Assembly (NCBI GenBank): GCA_029866325.1
Contig: JARWZO010000008.1
Span: forward strand, 1 to 64,000
DNA from: Fluviicola sp.
GTDB taxonomy: Bacteria; Bacteroidota; Bacteroidia; Flavobacteriales_D; Crocinitomicaceae
Direction of reading: 5' to 3'
Length of the DNA stretch: 64,000 nucleotides
Shown in pieces: positions 62,015 through 64,000 of this stretch. The notes beneath the pieces were generated by a model. The model saw nothing but the letters and a program-made list of their open reading frames with translations, was not told the DNA's origin and did not search any database. The number at the start of each line of letters is the position of its first letter. Positions within the stretch are counted from its first letter, which is position 1. The translations under genes were made by a program, and so were the position numbers.

Positions 62015-62533
62015 ATGATTAGTTATAAAGAACGCCTTTCGGCAATTACCACTTTTTTATTTGATGTAGATGGCGTTTTGACCACAGGCGAAGTAATGCT
62101 CATGAATGGATCCGTTATCCGTACACTCAATTCGAAAGACGGTTACGCCATTCAGTATGCGGTAAAAAAAGGATATCGTGTATTGATTATTACGGGAGGA
62201 AATTCACAAGACGTAAAAGACCGTTTGGAAGGATTAGGAGCACAGAAAGTGGTACTTCGTTCTTCGGACAAACTGGTTGTGTATGAACAACTAAAACAAG
62301 AATTTGATTTTACTGACGTTCAAGCACTCTATATGGGCGACGATATCCCTGATATTCCGGTGATGCGATTGGTGGGCGTGAGCACGTGTCCGCAAGATGC
62401 TGCGGTTGAAGTAAAGGCAATGTGTCATTATCAATCGCCTTTAAACGGCGGAAAAGCCTGCGTTCGAGATGTGATTGAACAAGTGATGCGTCTACAAGGG
62501 AAATGGATGAATGAGGATGCTTACCATTGGTAG
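62015..62533 (+). CDS. HAD-IIIA phosphatase, KdsC-like (KDO-8-phosphate phosphatase)
   Basis: 172 residues. HAD motif I FDVDGVLTTG with Asp17 and Asp19, 'NSKDGYAIQYAVKKGYRVLIITGG' (about 43-66) and 'YMGDDIPDIPVM' (about 107-118) are the KdsC pattern. It would release phosphate from 3-deoxy-D-manno-octulosonate-8-P for lipopolysaccharide; some relatives act on other sialic or deoxy-acids. It is co-transcribed with the DUF2520 gene. Confidence 0.9.
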   Translation: MISYKERLSAITTFLFDVDGVLTTGEVMLMNGSVIRTLNSKDGYAIQYAVKKGYRVLIITGGNSQDVKDRLEGLGAQKVVLRSSDKLVVYEQLKQEFDFTDVQALYMGDDIPDIPVMRLVGVSTCPQDAAVEVKAMCHYQSPLNGGKACVRDVIEQVMRLQGKWMNEDAYHW

Positions 62534-62640
62534 GATTGAGTTACTTGAGTTTATTTAGTTTTTTGAGTTTTTAAGTTCGTTGGTTTTTGTTCATTTAACT
62601 ACGGAAACTCAAAAACTGTCCACCTTAAAAACTATCTAAC
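62534..62640. repeat. A+T-rich spacer with imperfect inverted repeats
   Basis: GAGTTTTTAAGTT (62565-62577) and several AACTCAAAAACT/ACTTAAAACT-like words form a weak hairpin. Similar words occur near 19770 and 33590. No gene. Confidence 0.4.
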
Positions 62641-64000
62641 TCACTTAACTAATTTAACTACTGCCGTTTCACCCGATTGATGACTGACCTGCAAAAAGTA
62701 GACTCCTTGCGATTGTTCACTAAAATCGAGCTGTTGAGCCGACCAAGCGTGCCCAGACAACAATTGTTTGCCGGAAGCATCCAACAGCGTATAATCAAAT
62801 TCTGTTTCCTCGATTGAAATAGTCAACTGATCGTTTACCGGATTGGGATACACTTTCAATGATTTAAGCGCAACCAAATCTTCCAAGAAAACAATGTTGA
62901 TGATCGTAGGATTGGAAGTTGTTGGAGGAAAAGCTCCGTCGTTGCCTATTTTCACTACAAAAACACTGTTTCCACCCGGACCGTAAGTTGTATGAAAACC
63001 TACAAATACAGCGTAACCGTCTGAAGTTGGCTTGATATCGTTGATTTGATCTTGACCTGTACCATTGTAGCCCGTACCGTAATTATCCCAATACAATCCA
63101 GAATTGAAGCGCGAAACAAAAGCATCCTCGCCATCTTCAAATGTCGGAACACCCGGATTGATGGTTTGTTCGCTCATAAAAAACTTGTCTGTAGCTGCAG
63201 TATAAGGTGTAAATACACCATTTCTAGTGTCAGCGGTTGAGTAGAACTCTTCTCCATAAGAAAGGGTTCCATCCGATTGAATGTGTGCAAAATAGCCATC
63301 ATGATCGGTTTTTCCGGTTTTAATGCGCTCACCGATGACTTTAATGTTTGTTCCAACCGTACAAATATCATTCAACCAATAATCTCCTTGAGTTCCATAC
63401 GTTTTTTCCCAGATCAGGCTTCCGTCTATGTGCATTTTAGCAACATATCCTTTGTTTTGAGAAGAATCGGCAACATAATACGTACCTGCAATCAACATAG
63501 TGGTATCTGAAATACTTACTATGGCATTTCCGAAATCATCTTGATCTGTTCCCCACTGTTGTTTCCAGATTAAACTACCCAATTTATCATAACGAGCAGC
63601 AAACAAATCAATGTTTCCATTGTAGGTAGAATCGGTCTCACCAATGATTATTACCGAAGTATCAGCCATTAAGACCGCATCATGAACACGTTCCCAAGCT
63701 CCTTGATCTGTTCTTACTTCCCATTGTTGGTTTCCTGCTTCATCGGTAAAAATAAGGTACGCATCGAAGTTCCCTGATGGACCGCTAGAAGAGGTTCCTG
63801 CCAGATAATATCCAAATCCTGGAACCGGCATTACGCGTTTTCCTTCTTCAGATTCGATGCCGCCGTAGGCTTTTGACCATTGGAATGCTCCCATGCTATC
63901 TAAGCGCATCAGAAATACCTGCGAAGGCGCTTCACCGAAACTGGACGAAGACCCGGTTACCAAAAAACCCGAATCGGGTAATTGAGCAATCCCTTCTCCT
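62641..64000 (-). CDS. T9SS type A protein with delta-60/SBBP-like repeats, 5' end beyond the window
   Basis: The frame is open to the window's right edge (upstream residues before the TTG at 63963 read '...GEGIAQLPDSGF'), so the start and signal peptide lie outside. The ~450 residues seen hold repeated 'FLMRLDSMGAFQWSKAYGG', 'FAARYDKLGSLIWKQQWG' and 'AKMHIDGSLIWEKTYG' units, a propeller-like repeat of the SBBP/delta-60 type. The C-terminal ~75 residues (VYPNPVNDQLTISIEE ... TAVVKLVK) are a T9SS type A sorting domain. Confidence 0.85.
   Translation of the reverse strand, partial: GEGIAQLPDSGFLVTGSSSSFGEAPSQVFLMRLDSMGAFQWSKAYGGIESEEGKRVMPVPGFGYYLAGTSSSGPSGNFDAYLIFTDEAGNQQWEVRTDQGAWERVHDAVLMADTSVIIIGETDSTYNGNIDLFAARYDKLGSLIWKQQWGTDQDDFGNAIVSISDTTMLIAGTYYVADSSQNKGYVAKMHIDGSLIWEKTYGTQGDYWLNDICTVGTNIKVIGERIKTGKTDHDGYFAHIQSDGTLSYGEEFYSTADTRNGVFTPYTAATDKFFMSEQTINPGVPTFEDGEDAFVSRFNSGLYWDNYGTGYNGTGQDQINDIKPTSDGYAVFVGFHTTYGPGGNSVFVVKIGNDGAFPPTTSNPTIINIVFLEDLVALKSLKVYPNPVNDQLTISIEETEFDYTLLDASGKQLLSGHAWSAQQLDFSEQSQGVYFLQVSHQSGETAVVKLVK

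Overview
The window looks like a chromosomal segment of a Bacteroidota bacterium, most likely a flavobacterium of the Crocinitomicaceae/Fluviicola type. The family assignment is inference. The phylum is supported by eight proteins with type IX secretion (T9SS) C-terminal signals (five type A, three gliding-type/type B), a DUF3822-rsmD-coaD operon, many GTG/TTG starts, almost no Shine-Dalgarno sequences, and repeated TAnnTTTG-like -7 boxes. There are no rRNA genes, phage, plasmid or CRISPR structures. I recognised no tRNA or intact insertion sequence.

Layout. 1-8.8 kb: a DUF2461 protein, an S9 peptidase, two convergent transglutaminase-fold genes, ffh, an orphan SUKH-like gene and a T9SS cargo protein. 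8.9-17.2 kb: a membrane-anchored TPR-LuxR regulator, a large BNR/sortilin-like T9SS protein, an APC transporter with an unusual internal extramembrane duplication, and another T9SS protein. 17.4-27.2 kb: an unknown 767-residue secreted protein, a RecD/Pif1-like helicase, the operon DUF3822-rsmD-coaD-thioredoxin-like, then a nitroreductase, an outer-membrane barrel and a cupin. 27.4-40.2 kb: MscS channel, CPBP protease, LRR lipoprotein, a small exported protein with a sigma-54-like promoter, a DGPF/ECF sigma/DUF2461 operon, msrA, a polytopic GT-C-like protein, MFS, NlpC/P60, MerR, aroB and proline dehydrogenase. 40.6-51 kb: three giant PKD-rich T9SS type B adhesins, two of them directly preceded by a small exported protein gene. 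51-64 kb: hemF, a LysM/ligand-binding fusion, guaA, secA, a third small-exported-protein/T9SS pair, DUF2520, kdsC-like phosphatase and a T9SS gene running off the end.

Genes of the general secretory route (ffh, secA) are interspersed with the T9SS clients that depend on Sec for inner-membrane passage. No T9SS machinery genes are present here.

Three non-coding themes stand out. (1) Up to ten genes have a -7-like box ending only 3-5 nt before the start codon, which predicts leaderless mRNAs. (2) The intergenic DNA carries several families of short palindromes, including a five-copy 55-bp element with CGTAATATTGC arms. (3) A 'small exported protein + T9SS protein' gene pair recurs three times. 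These are the best candidates for undescribed biology. I see no clear-cut novel defence or mobile system.
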